Shown here piece after piece: positions 28,033 through 28,879 of a stretch of 28,879 nt of DNA. The translations under genes were made by a program, and so were the position numbers. The stretch spans positions 1 to 28,879 of the forward strand of contig JAYSLY010000055.1 of NCBI GenBank assembly GCA_043725085.1, written 5' to 3'. The stretch's first letter is position 1. Each line of letters starts with the position of its first letter. The notes beneath the pieces are model-generated. The model was given only the letters and a program-made list of their open reading frames with translations. It made no database searches and was not told the DNA's origin. Origin of the DNA: UBA9630 sp043725085 (GTDB lineage: Bacteria > Patescibacteriota > Minisyncoccia > Moranbacterales > UBA2206).

Positions 28033-28879
28033 CTAAACTGAATTATTCTTCGCAGCTATTATCGTATTTCTCATCAGCATCATAATTGTCATCGGCCCGA
28101 CTCCGCCGGGAACAGGCGTAATACAATGCGTCTTATCACAAACATGAACATAGTCAACATCCCCAACCAACTTTCCCTCCGCGTTTCGATTGATTCCCAC
28201 ATCAATCACAACAGCGTCCTGTTTTACCATGTCATGCGTTATGAGCCCGACGCGCCCGGTCGCCGAAACCAAAATGTCCGCCTGCGCACAAATTTCTTTC
28301 AAGTTTTTCGTCTTTGAGTGACAAACCGTCACTGTCGCGCCAAGATTGATGAGCATCAAGGCGAGTGGTTTTCCCACAATATTACTCCTCCCAACAATCA
28401 CCACGTTTTCCCCGGAAACTTCAATCTCGCTTCTTTCCAAAAGTTCCAAAATTCCTGCCGGCGTGCAAGGCAAAAATCGCGCCTCTCCAATCATCATCCG
28501 TCCGACATTTTCCGGATGAAAACAATCCACATCTTTTTTTGGATCGATTAAATTTATTATTCTTTTTGCATCAACCTGTTTTGGCAATGGCAATTGCACC
28601 AAAATTCCATGTATTTTTTTATCTTGATTTAGTCTTAAAACTACTTCCTCCAATTTTTCTTGCGTAGTATCGCTGTCTAATCTAATTACCTGCGATTCAA
28701 TTCCAAGCTCTTTCGCCGTTCGTTCCTTGTTCCTGACATACACCTTAGAAGCACTATCTTCTCCAACCAAAATAACCGTGAGATTTGGCACGATGCCTTT
28801 TTCATGCAAAGCCAAAACTTCGGCAATCAACTCAGCTTTCAATTCTTCAGCAATTTTTTTCCCATCCAGTATATTTGTC
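28033..28879 (-). CDS. folD: methylenetetrahydrofolate dehydrogenase/cyclohydrolase, N-terminus cut by window
   Basis: The frame runs from the window edge (reading TNILDGKKIAEELKAE, the start of the FolD fold) to the stop at 28033; a few N-terminal residues are outside. FolD makes 10-formyl-THF from methylene-THF in two steps. Motifs: VGEDSASKVYVRNKERTAKELGI (with the catalytic Lys of the Y-x3-K-type segment), ILVQLPLPKQ, DPKKDVDCFHPENVGRM, the NADP site VIVGRSNIVGKPLALML, and PVPGGVGPMTIMML at the end. All look intact. A start within the window (TTG at 28842) is not needed, because homology continues upstream of it. Confidence 0.95.
   Translation of the reverse strand, partial: TNILDGKKIAEELKAELIAEVLALHEKGIVPNLTVILVGEDSASKVYVRNKERTAKELGIESQVIRLDSDTTQEKLEEVVLRLNQDKKIHGILVQLPLPKQVDAKRIINLIDPKKDVDCFHPENVGRMMIGEARFLPCTPAGILELLERSEIEVSGENVVIVGRSNIVGKPLALMLINLGATVTVCHSKTKNLKEICAQADILVSATGRVGLITHDMVKQDAVVIDVGINRNAEGKLVGDVDYVHVCDKTHCITPVPGGVGPMTIMMLMRNTIIAAKNNSV

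Overview
The window reads as a chromosomal segment of a Candidate Phyla Radiation (Patescibacteria) bacterium, most likely of the Parcubacteria/Moranbacteria type. This is a judgement from gene content and style, not a database result. The clues are AT-rich DNA, compact proteins (IF-2 of 593 aa), a DUF4446 protein next to infB, many dispersed palindromic repeats, tRNA genes mostly without encoded CCA, and several small proteins of a kind typical of these genomes. TGA is used as a stop, so the Gracilibacteria/SR1 code does not apply.

Layout, left to right. (1) 1-2873, minus strand: a sugar-type ABC solute-binding lipoprotein cut by the window edge, a SAM methyltransferase, and two hypothetical proteins in one operon. 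(2) 3069-9199, plus strand: DUF4446, infB, rbfA, a DHH/DHHA1 phosphoesterase, endonuclease IV, a YfcE-like phosphoesterase and a family-4 uracil-DNA glycosylase, i.e. translation initiation, ribosome maturation, RNA turnover and DNA repair. (3) 9260-14318, minus strand: tRNA-Leu(UAA), tRNA-Cys, a 3D-domain secreted protein, a class A penicillin-binding protein, an acyltransferase-3 membrane protein and an SGNH hydrolase, i.e. cell-envelope functions. (4) about 14489-25238: a 10.7-kb integrated element in the 3' end of tRNA-Gly(GCC). (5) 25234-28879, minus strand: tRNA-Gly, tRNA-Phe, tRNA-Val, tRNA-Leu(GAG), rplS, an rluD-type pseudouridine synthase, tRNA-Leu(UAG), tRNA-Leu(CAG), a conserved hypothetical gene and folD (cut by the window edge).

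The element is the most interesting part. Its ends are marked by a 12-bp perfect (22-bp near-perfect) direct repeat. It carries a large serine recombinase, a replication-like module (CHC2 zinc-finger protein plus P-loop ATPase), several small element proteins, and a five-gene cargo operon of surface proteins: two lipoproteins, a two-helix membrane protein, a fusion of membrane helices, a SecD-head-like domain and a transglutaminase, and a small secreted protein. The cargo operon and the recombinase gene each have a promoter that starts transcription at the base of a pseudoknotted leader of the same topology. The pseudoknot's 3' strand runs into a U-tract just before the start codon. I read this as a candidate undescribed leader-RNA family that links mobility and cargo control. 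The recombinase reading frame crosses the attachment core, so integration swaps its C-terminus for a stop codon taken from the tRNA gene. The recombinase 3' end also encodes, on the other strand, a replacement terminator for the interrupted tRNA transcript.

Repeats are the second theme: two full copies of a 171-173-bp MITE-like element with nested palindromes, a CGCC...GGAGC palindromic unit (one copy in-frame in a phosphoesterase gene), AT-rich palindromes (one inside endonuclease IV), and one REP-like palindrome.
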